A stretch of DNA of 33,414 nt. It comes from an uncultured Pseudomonadota bacterium (GTDB lineage Bacteria > Pseudomonadota > Gammaproteobacteria > Steroidobacterales > Steroidobacteraceae). How positions within the stretch are numbered: the stretch's first letter is position 1; each line of letters begins with the position of its first letter. The position numbers and the translations under genes are program-made. The stretch is taken from assembly GCA_903908265.1 (NCBI GenBank), contig CAIVRI010000042.1, forward strand, positions 1 through 33,414. The letters run 5' to 3'. Positions 13,919 to 22,355 of the stretch are shown here, piece after piece. The notes under the pieces are model-generated. The model was not told the origin of the DNA, made no database searches, and saw nothing but the letters and a program-made list of their open reading frames with translations.

Positions 13919-15298
13919 ATGAATACGCCGTTCCTTGCAGCCCTCGCTCGTGACCTGCCCCTGGGCACTGTGCTCGTCGGCGAGGACGTTGGTGCACGCC
14001 ACCACTGCGACTGGACCCGCCGCAACCCCCATCCGCCGATCGCGGTGGTGCGCCCGGCGTCCACCGAGGAGGTCGCGACCATTCTCCGGCACTGTCATGC
14101 CGCGCGGCAGGCCGTAGTGGTGCAGGGCGGGCTTACCGGTCTGTCGGGTGGCGCGACGCCCCGTGGTGGCGAATTGGCGCTCTCGCTGGAGCGAATGACG
14201 GGGGTAGAGGCGCTGGATGTTGAGAGCAGCACGATGCAGGTGCGCGCGGGTACCCCGTTGGTGCTGATCCAGGAGGCGGCCGAAGCGGTGGGTTTGCAGT
14301 TCCCCCTGGACCTCGGCGGGCGGGGCTCCTGCACGATTGGCGGCAATATTTCGACCAATGCCGGCGGCAATCGCGTTATTCGCTACGGTATGGCGCGTGA
14401 ACTCATACTGGGGGTCGAGGCAGTCTTGGCGGATGGCACGATCGTTTCGTCGCTCAACGCAATGCTAAAGAATAATGCGGGATATGACCTCAAGCAGTTG
14501 TTCATCGGCACGGAAGGGACGCTAGGCGTTGTCACGCGCGCTGTGTTGCGGCTGCACCCGGGTGCCCGCGAGCGCCTGACGGCCTTCGTGGCAGTCGACT
14601 CGTTCGATGCGCTGGTCGCTCTGCTGGTGCGCATGCGCCGCGCGCTCGGCGGGCAACTGTCCTCGTTTGAGGCTATGTGGTCGGATTATTACGAGTTCGC
14701 ATTTCAGGCCCTGCTGCCTGGCCCGCGTCCTTTTGCGCAGCGCCACAGCCACTACGCGCTCGTCGAAATGGAAGCGTTTGACGTCGCGGCCGACCGCGGG
14801 CGCCTCGAAGAGGCTCTGGCCGACGCGCTGGCCTCGGGTGTCGCTGCCGACGCGGTTCTGGCAAGTTCGCTGAGCGAGGCGAACCGGCTATGGACGGTAC
14901 GTGATTCGGCCGGGCAATTAATCCCGACTTTGCCGCACCCGGTTTCTTATGACGTCTCGATGCCGATCGCCAAGATGACGGACTATTTGGCGCAGGTATC
15001 ACAGCGTGTCACCGGCTTGCTCGGCAAAGAATCACTCTGGGTCTTCGGGCATTTGGGCGATGGCAATTTGCATGTGATCACGAATTTGCGCGACGCGAAC
15101 GATGCGGCAGCCTCTGACCAGGCGGTCTATGAGCCGCTCGCGGGCTTCGGCTCGGTCTCCGCGGAACATGGCATCGGCGTGCTCAAGCGCGACTGGCTGC
15201 ACGCTTCGCGTAGCGAGGCCGAGCGTGGCCTGATGCGGCAACTCAAATCGGCCCTCGATCCGCAGGGCATTCTCAATCCAGGGCGAGTCATTGGATGA
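13919..15298 (+). CDS. FAD-linked oxidase, GlcD / D-2-hydroxyglutarate dehydrogenase type
   Basis: The protein has 459 residues. The N-terminal FAD-binding (PCMH/VAO) domain shows PPIAVVRPASTEEV, VVQGGLTGLSGGA and GRGSCTIGGNISTNAGGNRV. The C-terminal cap carries the metal/substrate signature FGHLGDGNLHV and the terminal LKSALDPQGILNPGRV. The family oxidises D-2-hydroxy acids (glycolate, D-lactate, D-2-hydroxyglutarate), passing electrons to the quinone pool or a flavoprotein. With no GlcE/GlcF partner next to it, a single-subunit D-2-hydroxyglutarate-type dehydrogenase is more likely than glycolate oxidase. It is divergent from the M20 gene. The stop overlaps the maiA ATG (ATGA). Confidence 0.88.
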   Translation: MNTPFLAALARDLPLGTVLVGEDVGARHHCDWTRRNPHPPIAVVRPASTEEVATILRHCHAARQAVVVQGGLTGLSGGATPRGGELALSLERMTGVEALDVESSTMQVRAGTPLVLIQEAAEAVGLQFPLDLGGRGSCTIGGNISTNAGGNRVIRYGMARELILGVEAVLADGTIVSSLNAMLKNNAGYDLKQLFIGTEGTLGVVTRAVLRLHPGARERLTAFVAVDSFDALVALLVRMRRALGGQLSSFEAMWSDYYEFAFQALLPGPRPFAQRHSHYALVEMEAFDVAADRGRLEEALADALASGVAADAVLASSLSEANRLWTVRDSAGQLIPTLPHPVSYDVSMPIAKMTDYLAQVSQRVTGLLGKESLWVFGHLGDGNLHVITNLRDANDAAASDQAVYEPLAGFGSVSAEHGIGVLKRDWLHASRSEAERGLMRQLKSALDPQGILNPGRVIG

Positions 15299-15933
15299 AA
15301 TTACATACTTTTTGGCGCAGTTCTGCCGCTTACCGCGCTCGTATCGCATTGGGGCTGAAGGGCCTCGGCTACGAGAGCGTAGCCCACCACCTAGGTCGTG
15401 GCGAGCAGGCAGCTGCCGCCTACACGGTGCTCAATCCGCAAGGCCTGGTGCCGATGCTCGAAGACGATGATTTCGCGCTTGGCCAGTCATTGGCGATCAT
15501 TGAATACCTCGACGAAATGTACCCGCAGCCACCGCTGTTGCCAGCGACTGCGCGAGGCCGTGCCACGGTGCGTTCCCTGGCCTTGGCGATCGCTTGTGAT
15601 ATTCACCCGCTCAATAATCTTCGGGTTCTACATTACCTGCGGTCCCACTTAGGTCAGGAAACGACAGCGGTAGATACCTGGTACCGGCATTGGATCGGCA
15701 CTGGTTTTGCCAGCCTGGAGGCATTGGCCCGTCAGCACAGTGGCGATGAGGCCCATCTGTATGGGCGCACGGTGACGCTCGCTGATGTGTGCTTGGTTCC
15801 GCAGATGTACAACGCACGCCGTTTTCAGTGTGATTTGACGGCATTTCCTACCCTAGTGGCGATCGATGCCGCGCTGCAGGCCTTACCGGCCTTTGCCGCG
15901 GCCGCGCCCGCGCGCCAGCCTGATGCGGAGTGA
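15295..15933 (+). CDS. maiA: Maleylacetoacetate isomerase (zeta-class glutathione S-transferase)
   Basis: This 212-residue protein has the zeta-GST glutathione-site motif FWRSSAAYRARIAL (usual SSCS/SSAAxRVRIAL) at residues 6-19, then LNPQGLVPMLEDDD, QSLAIIEYLDEMYPQPPLLP and the C-terminal helical domain with VTLADVCLVPQMYNARRF. It isomerises maleylacetoacetate to fumarylacetoacetate in tyrosine breakdown using glutathione. It is coupled by a 4-bp overlap to the flavoprotein gene. The usual partners hmgA and fahA are not in the window. A related role, such as maleylpyruvate isomerase, cannot be excluded. Confidence 0.87.
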   Translation: MKLHTFWRSSAAYRARIALGLKGLGYESVAHHLGRGEQAAAAYTVLNPQGLVPMLEDDDFALGQSLAIIEYLDEMYPQPPLLPATARGRATVRSLALAIACDIHPLNNLRVLHYLRSHLGQETTAVDTWYRHWIGTGFASLEALARQHSGDEAHLYGRTVTLADVCLVPQMYNARRFQCDLTAFPTLVAIDAALQALPAFAAAAPARQPDAE

Positions 15934-16015
15934 CTCCGGTGGGTAAGTCGGCGATACTCGATAAGCTTGACTGCCTGTTGTGCCCAAAAGAAATCATAAA
16001 CGGGGAATCCGAATC

Positions 16016-17125
16016 ATGAAGACACGTGCCGCTGTAGCGTTTGCCGCTGGTAAACCGCTGGAAGTGATCGAAGTTGATCTGGAAGGCCCGCGTGCGGGCG
16101 AAGTTCTCATTGAGATCAAAGCCTCGGGCGTCTGTCACACCGACGAGTTCACGCGTTCGGGTGCTGATCCGGAAGGTCTGTTTCCAGCCATCTTCGGCCA
16201 TGAAGGCGCAGGGATCGTGGTCGAGGTCGGCGCCGGTGTGAAAACGGTCAAGCCGGGCGATCACGTCATCCCGCTGTATACGCCCGAGTGTCGCGAGTGC
16301 AAAAGCTGCACCTCCCATAAGACCAACCTGTGCACAGCGATCCGCGCAACGCAGGGCAAGGGTGTGATGCCGGATGGCACCAGTCGCTTCTCCCTAAACG
16401 GAGAGATGGTGCACCACTACATGGGGTGCTCGACGTTTTCCAATTACACGGTGCTGCCGGAAATCGCGCTCGCGAAGATCCGTGAAGATGCCCCGTTCGA
16501 AAAAGTTTGCTATATCGGTTGCGGCGTAACCACGGGCATTGGTGCCGTTATCAATACCGCAAAGGTGGAGCCGGGCGCGAATGTCGTGGTGTTTGGCCTC
16601 GGTGGGATTGGCTTGAACGTGATCCAAGGCGCTCGTTTGGCAGGCGCCAATAAGATCATCGGCGTGGACATCAATCCGGCTCGCCAAGAACTGGCGACCA
16701 AGTTTGGTATGACGCACTTCGTGAACCCCAAGGAGGTCGAAGGCGATCTCGTCCCCTATCTGGTCGCGTTGACGGATGGCGGTGCTGATTACTCGTTCGA
16801 GTGCGTCGGTAACGTCAATTTGATGCGCCAAGCGCTGGAGTGCTGCCATCGTGGTTGGGGTGAATCCATCATCATCGGTGTGGCCGGGTCCGGTCAGGAA
16901 ATCAGCACGCGTCCGTTCCAGTTGGTCACCGGTCGGGTCTGGAAAGGAACAGCATTCGGCGGTGCGCGCGGTCGTACCGACGTACCCAAGATTGTCGACT
17001 GGTATATGGATGGAAAAATCCAGATCGATCCGCTGATCACGCACGTGATGCCGATCGAAAAAATCAACGATGCGTTTGCTCTGATGCACTCTGGCGAGTC
17101 GATCCGTTCGGTCGTGACGTTTTAA
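16016..17125 (+). CDS. frmA: S-(hydroxymethyl)glutathione dehydrogenase (class III alcohol dehydrogenase)
   Basis: This 369-residue zinc alcohol dehydrogenase oxidises the formaldehyde-glutathione adduct to S-formylglutathione with NAD+. Catalytic zinc ligands are seen in GVCHTDEF and FGHEGAG. The structural zinc cysteines are in [15 protein letters not shown] (C-x2-C-x2-C-x7-C). The NAD site is [20 protein letters not shown] chose the ATG at 16016; the 12 codons upstream are not conserved-looking. It is followed 4 bp later by the S-formylglutathione hydrolase gene, a complete glutathione-dependent formaldehyde detoxification pair. No FrmR repressor is present. Confidence 0.96.
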   Translation: MKTRAAVAFAAGKPLEVIEVDLEGPRAGEVLIEIKASGVCHTDEFTRSGADPEGLFPAIFGHEGAGIVVEVGAGVKTVKPGDHVIPLYTPECRECKSCTSHKTNLCTAIRATQGKGVMPDGTSRFSLNGEMVHHYMGCSTFSNYTVLPEIALAKIREDAPFEKVCYIGCGVTTGIGAVINTAKVEPGANVVVFGLGGIGLNVIQGARLAGANKIIGVDINPARQELATKFGMTHFVNPKEVEGDLVPYLVALTDGGADYSFECVGNVNLMRQALECCHRGWGESIIIGVAGSGQEISTRPFQLVTGRVWKGTAFGGARGRTDVPKIVDWYMDGKIQIDPLITHVMPIEKINDAFALMHSGESIRSVVTF

Positions 17126-17129
17126 TGCG

Positions 17130-17978
17130 ATGACGATCGATACGCTTTCGGAGCAGAGTAGTTTCGGTGGTCGGCAAGGCTTCTACCGTCACCACAGCCA
17201 AGAAACGGGCACCGCGATGCGTTTCGCGGTTTATACACCGCCGCAGGCGGCCACAGCACCGGTGCCGGTGCTGTGGTTTCTTGCAGGGCTGACTTGCACG
17301 GAAGAAAATTTTACGGTCAAGGCGGGCGCACAGCGCGTGGCCGCAGAGCTCGGTCTGATGTTGGTAGCGCCGGACACTAGTCCGCGCGGCGAGGGTGTCC
17401 CGACGGATCCGGAGCATGCGTATGACTTCGGACTCGGTGCGGGATTTTACCTCGATGCGACCGAGGCCCCTTGGTCGACGCACTACCGGATGTACTCGTA
17501 TATCACCAAGGAGTTGCCGGCCCTCATCGGCGCGCATTTTCCAGCGGATATGGCCCGGCAGGGCATTACGGGGCACTCGATGGGCGGACATGGGGCCCTG
17601 ACGATTGCGTTGAAGAATCCCGATACGTTTCAATCGGTCTCGGCCTTTGCGCCTATTGTGGCGCCGTCTGAGGCGCCCTGGGGCCAGAAGGCTCTGGGGC
17701 TTTACCTAGGCGCGGATCGGGCGCGGTGGGCTGAATACGACGCCTGCGCCCTTATACGCGCAGGCTGCCGGGGGCCCCTGCTGCTGGTCGATCAAGGCGA
17801 AGCGGATCCGTTTCTTGCCAAACAATTGCAGCCAGAACGGCTCGAAGATGCGTGCGCGCAAGCTACGCAGCCGTTGCTGCTGCGCCGCCAGCCGGGCTAT
17901 GACCACAGTTATTACTTCATCGCCTCGTTCATCGAGGACCATTTGCGTTGGCACGCGCAGGCCTTGCGCGCCGACTGA
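17130..17978 (+). CDS. frmB: S-formylglutathione hydrolase
   Basis: This 282-residue esterase-D-type alpha/beta hydrolase releases formate and glutathione from S-formylglutathione. Visible motifs are LWFLAGLTCTEENF, the GHSMGGHGAL nucleophile elbow (S150), the acid region LLVDQGEADPFL and the catalytic His in GYDHSYYFIASFI. The start at 17130 follows directly after the frmA stop; an earlier ATG in TAATG runs into a stop. It forms an operon with frmA. Confidence 0.95.
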   Translation: MTIDTLSEQSSFGGRQGFYRHHSQETGTAMRFAVYTPPQAATAPVPVLWFLAGLTCTEENFTVKAGAQRVAAELGLMLVAPDTSPRGEGVPTDPEHAYDFGLGAGFYLDATEAPWSTHYRMYSYITKELPALIGAHFPADMARQGITGHSMGGHGALTIALKNPDTFQSVSAFAPIVAPSEAPWGQKALGLYLGADRARWAEYDACALIRAGCRGPLLLVDQGEADPFLAKQLQPERLEDACAQATQPLLLRRQPGYDHSYYFIASFIEDHLRWHAQALRAD

Positions 17979-17980
17979 CC

Positions 17981-18001
17981 CAAGGCGCTTGAGGCGCCTT
18001 G
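17981..18001. terminator. Hairpin between convergent frmB and argH
   Basis: A perfect 8-bp stem (CAAGGCGC/GCGCCTTG) with a 5-base loop lies just past frmB and 20 bp past the argH stop. Neither strand has a good T-run, so a bidirectional but weak or factor-aided stop is likely. Confidence 0.45.
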
Positions 18002-18021
18002 CGATTACTCGCAGCCCTTGC

Positions 18022-19212
18022 CTACTTCTTGCCGACGAGTTGCTCGCCCACACGACGGTAAGCCTCGCGGAAGGGGATGCCTTCATCGACGACGAGTCGG
18101 TTGGCTTGCTCTGCGGCATGAATCGATGCATCTAACCGGATGTTTTCGGCACAAAACGTCACCCCGACCAGTGCTGCGGGTAGGATATCCAACGTTGCGA
18201 TTGCCAGATCGATACCGCGGAAGAGCGGCGCCTTCAGCAATTGCAGGTCCCGTTGATAGCCGGACGGCAGTTTGGCCATGATGCCAAGCGCCTCGACCAG
18301 ATACGCCTGTGCCGACATGCTGCGTCCACGAATCAGCTCGAACACATCCGGATTGCGCTTCTGCGGCATGATCGACGAGCCCGTCGTAAATGCTGTTGGC
18401 AGCGAGACGAACGAAAATTCCTGCGTATAAAACAGCAGCAGATCAGCCGATAGCCGACCCAGATCGGTCATCAGCAACGCGATTTCAAACAGCACCTGAG
18501 ACTCGGCCTTACCGCGGGATAGTTGCACTGCTGTCACCGGCTCGTGCACGACGGGAAATGCCAGATGATGCATCGCCGACTCGCGGTCCAATGACAAGCC
18601 GGGCGTGCCGTAGCCGGCCGCCGAGCCGAGCGGGCTCTTGCCTATACGCCGCTGCGTACTCTGCAGTCCCTCGGCATCGTCGTGCAATTCCGCGGCGAAG
18701 CCTTGCGCCCAGAGCGCCACGGAGGACGGCATGGCTTGTTGCATATGGGTATAGCCTGGCAACGCCAACTCTGCGTGACGGGCGGCCAGCGCATGCAGTG
18801 CCTCTGCCACGCCGAGCGCACCGTGGCGCAGGGCCTCCACCGCATCGCGCAGGTACAAGCGTAGCGCCGTCAACACCTGATCATTGCGCGAACGGCCCAG
18901 ATGGATACGGCCACCCACTGGGCCGACTTTTGCAGTCAGCAAGCTTTCAATCGCCGTCTGTCCGTCCTCTTGTTCGAGAGTTATTTGCCACTCGCCTCGC
19001 GCATGGGCCTCACCGATCTCGGTCAGCGCGCGCGTCAGCGTGTGTAAGTCTCCCTCTGTCAGCAATCCTGCGGCGTGTAGGCCAACGGCATGCGCAATGG
19101 ACCCCTGCACGTCGTAGGCGACCAGTCGGTCATCAAGCGCATGATCCTCGCCTGCCGTGTAGCTAAGGACGCGCGCATCCAAGGGCGCGCCTTTGTCCCA
19201 CAGGCGACTCAT
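18022..19212 (-). CDS. argH: Argininosuccinate lyase
   Basis: This 396-residue enzyme of the fumarase/aspartase superfamily splits argininosuccinate into arginine and fumarate, the last step of arginine synthesis. Key stretches are GGRIHLGRSRNDQV (100-113), YTHMQQAMPSS and the superfamily signature GSSIMPQKRNP (278-288) with the catalytic Ser loop. It is shorter than the ~460 residues of the E. coli enzyme, mainly in the C-terminal domain; it ends VGEQLVGKK. All active-site segments are present, so it should be functional. It overlaps the argB stop by 4 bp and is the last gene of the arginine operon. Confidence 0.94.
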   Translation of the reverse strand: MSRLWDKGAPLDARVLSYTAGEDHALDDRLVAYDVQGSIAHAVGLHAAGLLTEGDLHTLTRALTEIGEAHARGEWQITLEQEDGQTAIESLLTAKVGPVGGRIHLGRSRNDQVLTALRLYLRDAVEALRHGALGVAEALHALAARHAELALPGYTHMQQAMPSSVALWAQGFAAELHDDAEGLQSTQRRIGKSPLGSAAGYGTPGLSLDRESAMHHLAFPVVHEPVTAVQLSRGKAESQVLFEIALLMTDLGRLSADLLLFYTQEFSFVSLPTAFTTGSSIMPQKRNPDVFELIRGRSMSAQAYLVEALGIMAKLPSGYQRDLQLLKAPLFRGIDLAIATLDILPAALVGVTFCAENIRLDASIHAAEQANRLVVDEGIPFREAYRRVGEQLVGKK

Positions 19213-20144
19213 GCAGAGACCTCGGGCTGTTGCTCAGCGGCTGATAGCGCGCGCACATCAGACACAATCAGCGTGCCCAAGCCTTCGTTCGTAAATACCT
19301 CGGCGAGCAACGCATCGACCGACTTGAATGAAATCACATGCACGCGGCGCACGCCGCCGCGGATAGCGGCCTCGATGGCGTTGGCCTTCGGCATCATGCC
19401 GTCAGCGAAGCTACCCGCAGCTTCGAGACGCTTGAGCCCAGCCAGGTCGGTGTACGACACCAGAGTGGACGGATCAGAAAGATCCTCGAAGATGCCCGCC
19501 GCGCCGGTGCATAGCAGCAGCTTTTCGGCGTCCAGTGCGGCGCCAATGTTAGCGGCCACGGTGTCGGCGTTTATATTCAACACGTGTCCGTGTTCATCGC
19601 ACGATAGCGGACTCACGATCGGCATATAACCGGCATCGAGCAGCTTCAGTAGTACATCGGGCGCAATGGACTCGACGTCGCCAACCTGCCCGTAGTCTAT
19701 AGTCTTGCCGTCCGCACGGCCCACGGGTGCGCGCTTGCGCGCTTTCACCAGGCCACCGTCGACGCCGGAGATGCCAACGGCGTTAATGCCGAGCTCGCGG
19801 CAGATGGTAAGCAAGCGGGTATTCAGCAGGCCGTTCAGCACCATGATGGTCACTTCGAGCGTTTTCTCATCGGTGACTCGACGGCCATCGACCAGTCTTG
19901 GCTCGACGCCGAGTGAGCGCTGCATGTCATCGACCTGCGGGCCACCACCGTGCACGAGCACAACCTTGATGCCAACTTGATGCAGGATTGCGACCTGCTC
20001 TACGAGTGACCGGGTCGTTGCTTCGTTGGCGAAGATGCCACCGCCAACCTTCACGACGAAGACCTTGCCTTTGTACATTCGGATGTAAGGCGCAGCGTTA
20101 CGCATTGCGCGGATGGCGGCAGCTTGTTCGGGACGATAGTTCAT
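19209..20144 (-). CDS. argB: Acetylglutamate kinase (stand-alone, no synthase domain)
   Basis: This 311-residue amino-acid kinase fold phosphorylates N-acetylglutamate. Motifs are FVVKVGGGIFANE (phosphate-binding lysine region), VVLVHGGGPQ, GRRVTDEKTLEV, and the nucleotide-side ADTVAANIGAALDAEKLLLCTG and SFADGMMPKANAIEAA. The sequence (VKVGGG..., LHQVGIKVVLVHGGG) looks less like enteric ArgB than like the ArgB type I associate with other phyla; that impression is from memory. Unlike the Xanthomonas bifunctional kinase-synthase (about 450 residues), it has no GNAT-type N-acetylglutamate synthase domain. It lies 41 bp after argF' and overlaps argH. Confidence 0.93.
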   Translation of the reverse strand: MNYRPEQAAAIRAMRNAAPYIRMYKGKVFVVKVGGGIFANEATTRSLVEQVAILHQVGIKVVLVHGGGPQVDDMQRSLGVEPRLVDGRRVTDEKTLEVTIMVLNGLLNTRLLTICRELGINAVGISGVDGGLVKARKRAPVGRADGKTIDYGQVGDVESIAPDVLLKLLDAGYMPIVSPLSCDEHGHVLNINADTVAANIGAALDAEKLLLCTGAAGIFEDLSDPSTLVSYTDLAGLKRLEAAGSFADGMMPKANAIEAAIRGGVRRVHVISFKSVDALLAEVFTNEGLGTLIVSDVRALSAAEQQPEVSA

Positions 20145-20185
20145 GCGCGGGGCTCCGGGAAAGCAAATAGAGGCAGAGATGAGGA

Positions 20186-21187
20186 TCAGGCCAGTAGGCG
20201 GTGCAGAACTGCCATCTGTACGACGAGGCGGTTATGCGCCTCTTGTAGGACGACGCTGCGTGGTCCGTCGAGCACTTCGTCTGCGACGGCTACGTTGCGG
20301 CGTACTGGCAGGCAGTGCATCAGGCGACAGTCAGCGGTAGCGCCGACAAAGGTCTCTGCGGTGACTTGCCAGTCACCGAGAGTGGCACGCAGCGCGGCAT
20401 CGACGGCGGCATCGCCGTACGCGCTCGTGCAACCCCACTCCTTGGCATAGAGGATCTGGGCGCCTTGCATCGCGTCGGTGCGGTCGGTGGTTTCCGTCAC
20501 GGAACCGCCAGATTGCGCAGCGGCCACGCGGGCGCGCGCCATGATGGCTGCAGGCAGCGCAAAGCCGTCCGGTCGCGCCACGACGACATCATGGCCTCGC
20601 AGCGCGGCCATGTGCAGTGCTGCGGCGGGCACCGCGAGCGGTAGCGCTCGTGGGTGGGGCGCCCAGGACAAGACGAATTTTGAGCGCGGCGCAATTGAAA
20701 GGTCGTTTAGCGTCTTCCAATCCGCTAAGGCCTGACACGGATGGTTGATTGCCGACTCGAGATTGATGAAGGGCTTGTCGACCAGTGCTGCCATGGCCTT
20801 GAAGGTCGTGTCGGCGCAGTCTGCCGCCAGGTCCTTGCCGTCCGCAAAGGCGCGGATCGCGAGGGCGTCGCAGAACGAGGCGAGCACGGGCAAGCCTTCA
20901 CGGATGTGTTCGGCAGCGCTGCCGTCCATGCGCACACCTAACCGAGTCTCTAGACCCCAGGTGCCTTGACCGGGTGTGATGACAAAGGACGTGCCGCCAA
21001 GGCGGGCCATGCCGGCTTGAAAGGAGGCCAGCGTGCGCAGCGACGGATTTAGAAAGACCAGGCCCAGAATTTTCCCTTGTAAGGCACTCGGCTCGGGGTG
21101 GCTCTGCAGATGGTTCGCTAGTCCGATCAAGTCCTCGACTTCTGAGCGCGTGAAGTCGGCAAGATCCAGGAAACGAGAGAGGCTCAT
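20186..21187 (-). CDS. argF': N-acetylornithine carbamoyltransferase (AOTCase-type)
   Basis: This 333-residue transcarbamylase has a carbamoyl-phosphate loop reading FLNPSLRT (SLRT at 49-52) instead of the STRT of ordinary ornithine transcarbamylase. It also has MDGSAAEHI, NLESAINHPCQALADW (HPCQ at 149-152), SWAPHPRALPLAV and HCLPVRRNV. These match the acetyl/succinyl-ornithine branch. By eye, Glu80 aligns with Glu92 of the Xanthomonas enzyme, the residue reported to favour N-acetyl- over N-succinylornithine. The product would be N-acetylcitrulline. I chose the start at 21187, which overlaps the argD stop (ATGA); the long frame upstream is antisense noise. The pathway then needs an N-acetylcitrulline deacetylase, which is not in the window. 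Confidence 0.85.
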   Translation of the reverse strand: MSLSRFLDLADFTRSEVEDLIGLANHLQSHPEPSALQGKILGLVFLNPSLRTLASFQAGMARLGGTSFVITPGQGTWGLETRLGVRMDGSAAEHIREGLPVLASFCDALAIRAFADGKDLAADCADTTFKAMAALVDKPFINLESAINHPCQALADWKTLNDLSIAPRSKFVLSWAPHPRALPLAVPAAALHMAALRGHDVVVARPDGFALPAAIMARARVAAAQSGGSVTETTDRTDAMQGAQILYAKEWGCTSAYGDAAVDAALRATLGDWQVTAETFVGATADCRLMHCLPVRRNVAVADEVLDGPRSVVLQEAHNRLVVQMAVLHRLLA

Positions 21188-22335
21188 GCTGCAATCTCCG
21201 CAAGAGCCTGCGCGAGGAGATCGACGTGGGCGGTTTCGAGCGTGAATGGAGGGAGCAGGCGGATAATATGTGGATCGGCAGCCGTGCCCGCGAAAATATT
21301 TTTTTGCATCAGCTCTTTTTGAATTTCCTTGGCCGGGCGCGTGGTGCGCAAGCCCAACAACAGGCCGGCACCCTGTACGTCGACCACGGGGCCTACGACA
21401 CAACGCTCCTGGATCACGCTCGAAATATGACGAACATTTGCAAGCAAGTCCTCGGACTCGATGATGTCGATCACCGTCTCGACAATGGCGCAGGCCAGTG
21501 GCCCACCGCCGAAGGTGGTGCCCATATCCTCTACACGCAGTTGGGATGAAACGGCTTTGGATAGCAGCATGGCGGAAACGGGGAACCCTGCGCCGAGCGC
21601 CTTGGCAGTGGTCAGAATATCGGGCGTCACGCCCGCACGATTCGCCCCGAAGGGATGACCGGTACGACCGACGCCGCATTGCACTTCATCGAAGATCAAT
21701 AACGCGCCGACCGCATCGCAGCGCCGACGCAGGGCGACTAGTACCTCAACCGGGACGTCATAGGCGCCTGCGAGGCCCTGAACAGGTTCCACGATGACAC
21801 AAGCCGTGTTGTCATCGATCCCGGCCACCGCGGCATCGGCGTCGCTGCGCGACACCCAACGCACATCGAAAGGCGCTTGTGGAAAACCATACCATTTGTC
21901 CCGTGCGCCGTAGGTGACGGCGCCGGCGGCAGCGGTGCGTCCATGCCATCCCTGTTCGAGGGCCACAGCGGTGCGTCGACCGGTCAGCCGGAAGGCAATG
22001 CGTAGCGCATTTTCATTGGCTTCAGCGCCCGAGTTCACAAAGAAAACATCCGGTAGATCCAAACCGGAGAATGCGACGAGCCGAGTGGCTGCGCGTTCAC
22101 GGATCTCCATCGGAATGGCATTAGTTTGAAACTGCACCGCGCGCGCTTGGCGCTCGAGCGCCGCAATCCAGCGCGGGTGCCCGTAACCGAGTGCGGCCAC
22201 GGCATGTCCACCGTAGTAGTCGAGAATGCGTCGGCCATCGCGGGTCGTCAGCCAAACGCCCTCAGCTGCAACGATCTCCAGTGGGTACTGGGAAAACACT
22301 TGAGCCAAGTGGCTGTGTGCAGAGGTAATCGTCAT
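21184..22335 (-). CDS. argD: Acetylornithine aminotransferase
   Basis: This 383-residue class III PLP aminotransferase converts N-acetylglutamate semialdehyde and glutamate to N-acetylornithine. Motifs are NSGAEANENALR, EPVQGLAG, LIFDEVQCGVGRTG and the PLP lysine in LTTAKALGAGFP (K245). I took the start at 22335 (MTITSAHSHLAQVFSQYP) because it aligns with family N-termini; the frame extends further upstream over argC's end. It lies 20 bp after argC and overlaps argF'. Class III paralogues are hard to tell apart by sequence, but the operon settles the role. Confidence 0.92.
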   Translation of the reverse strand: MTITSAHSHLAQVFSQYPLEIVAAEGVWLTTRDGRRILDYYGGHAVAALGYGHPRWIAALERQARAVQFQTNAIPMEIRERAATRLVAFSGLDLPDVFFVNSGAEANENALRIAFRLTGRRTAVALEQGWHGRTAAAGAVTYGARDKWYGFPQAPFDVRWVSRSDADAAVAGIDDNTACVIVEPVQGLAGAYDVPVEVLVALRRRCDAVGALLIFDEVQCGVGRTGHPFGANRAGVTPDILTTAKALGAGFPVSAMLLSKAVSSQLRVEDMGTTFGGGPLACAIVETVIDIIESEDLLANVRHISSVIQERCVVGPVVDVQGAGLLLGLRTTRPAKEIQKELMQKNIFAGTAADPHIIRLLPPFTLETAHVDLLAQALAEIAA

Positions 22336-22355
22336 TAAGAACTCCGCGTGGATAC

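Noticed and set aside
18390-19166. 258-residue plus-strand frame opposite argH
   Set aside because: Arg/Pro-rich composition and position wholly antisense to argH indicate a high-GC shadow frame.
21188-21679. Upstream extension of the argF' frame
   Set aside because: It is Arg-rich antisense-type sequence inside argD; the ATG at 21187 overlaps the argD stop and matches family N-termini.
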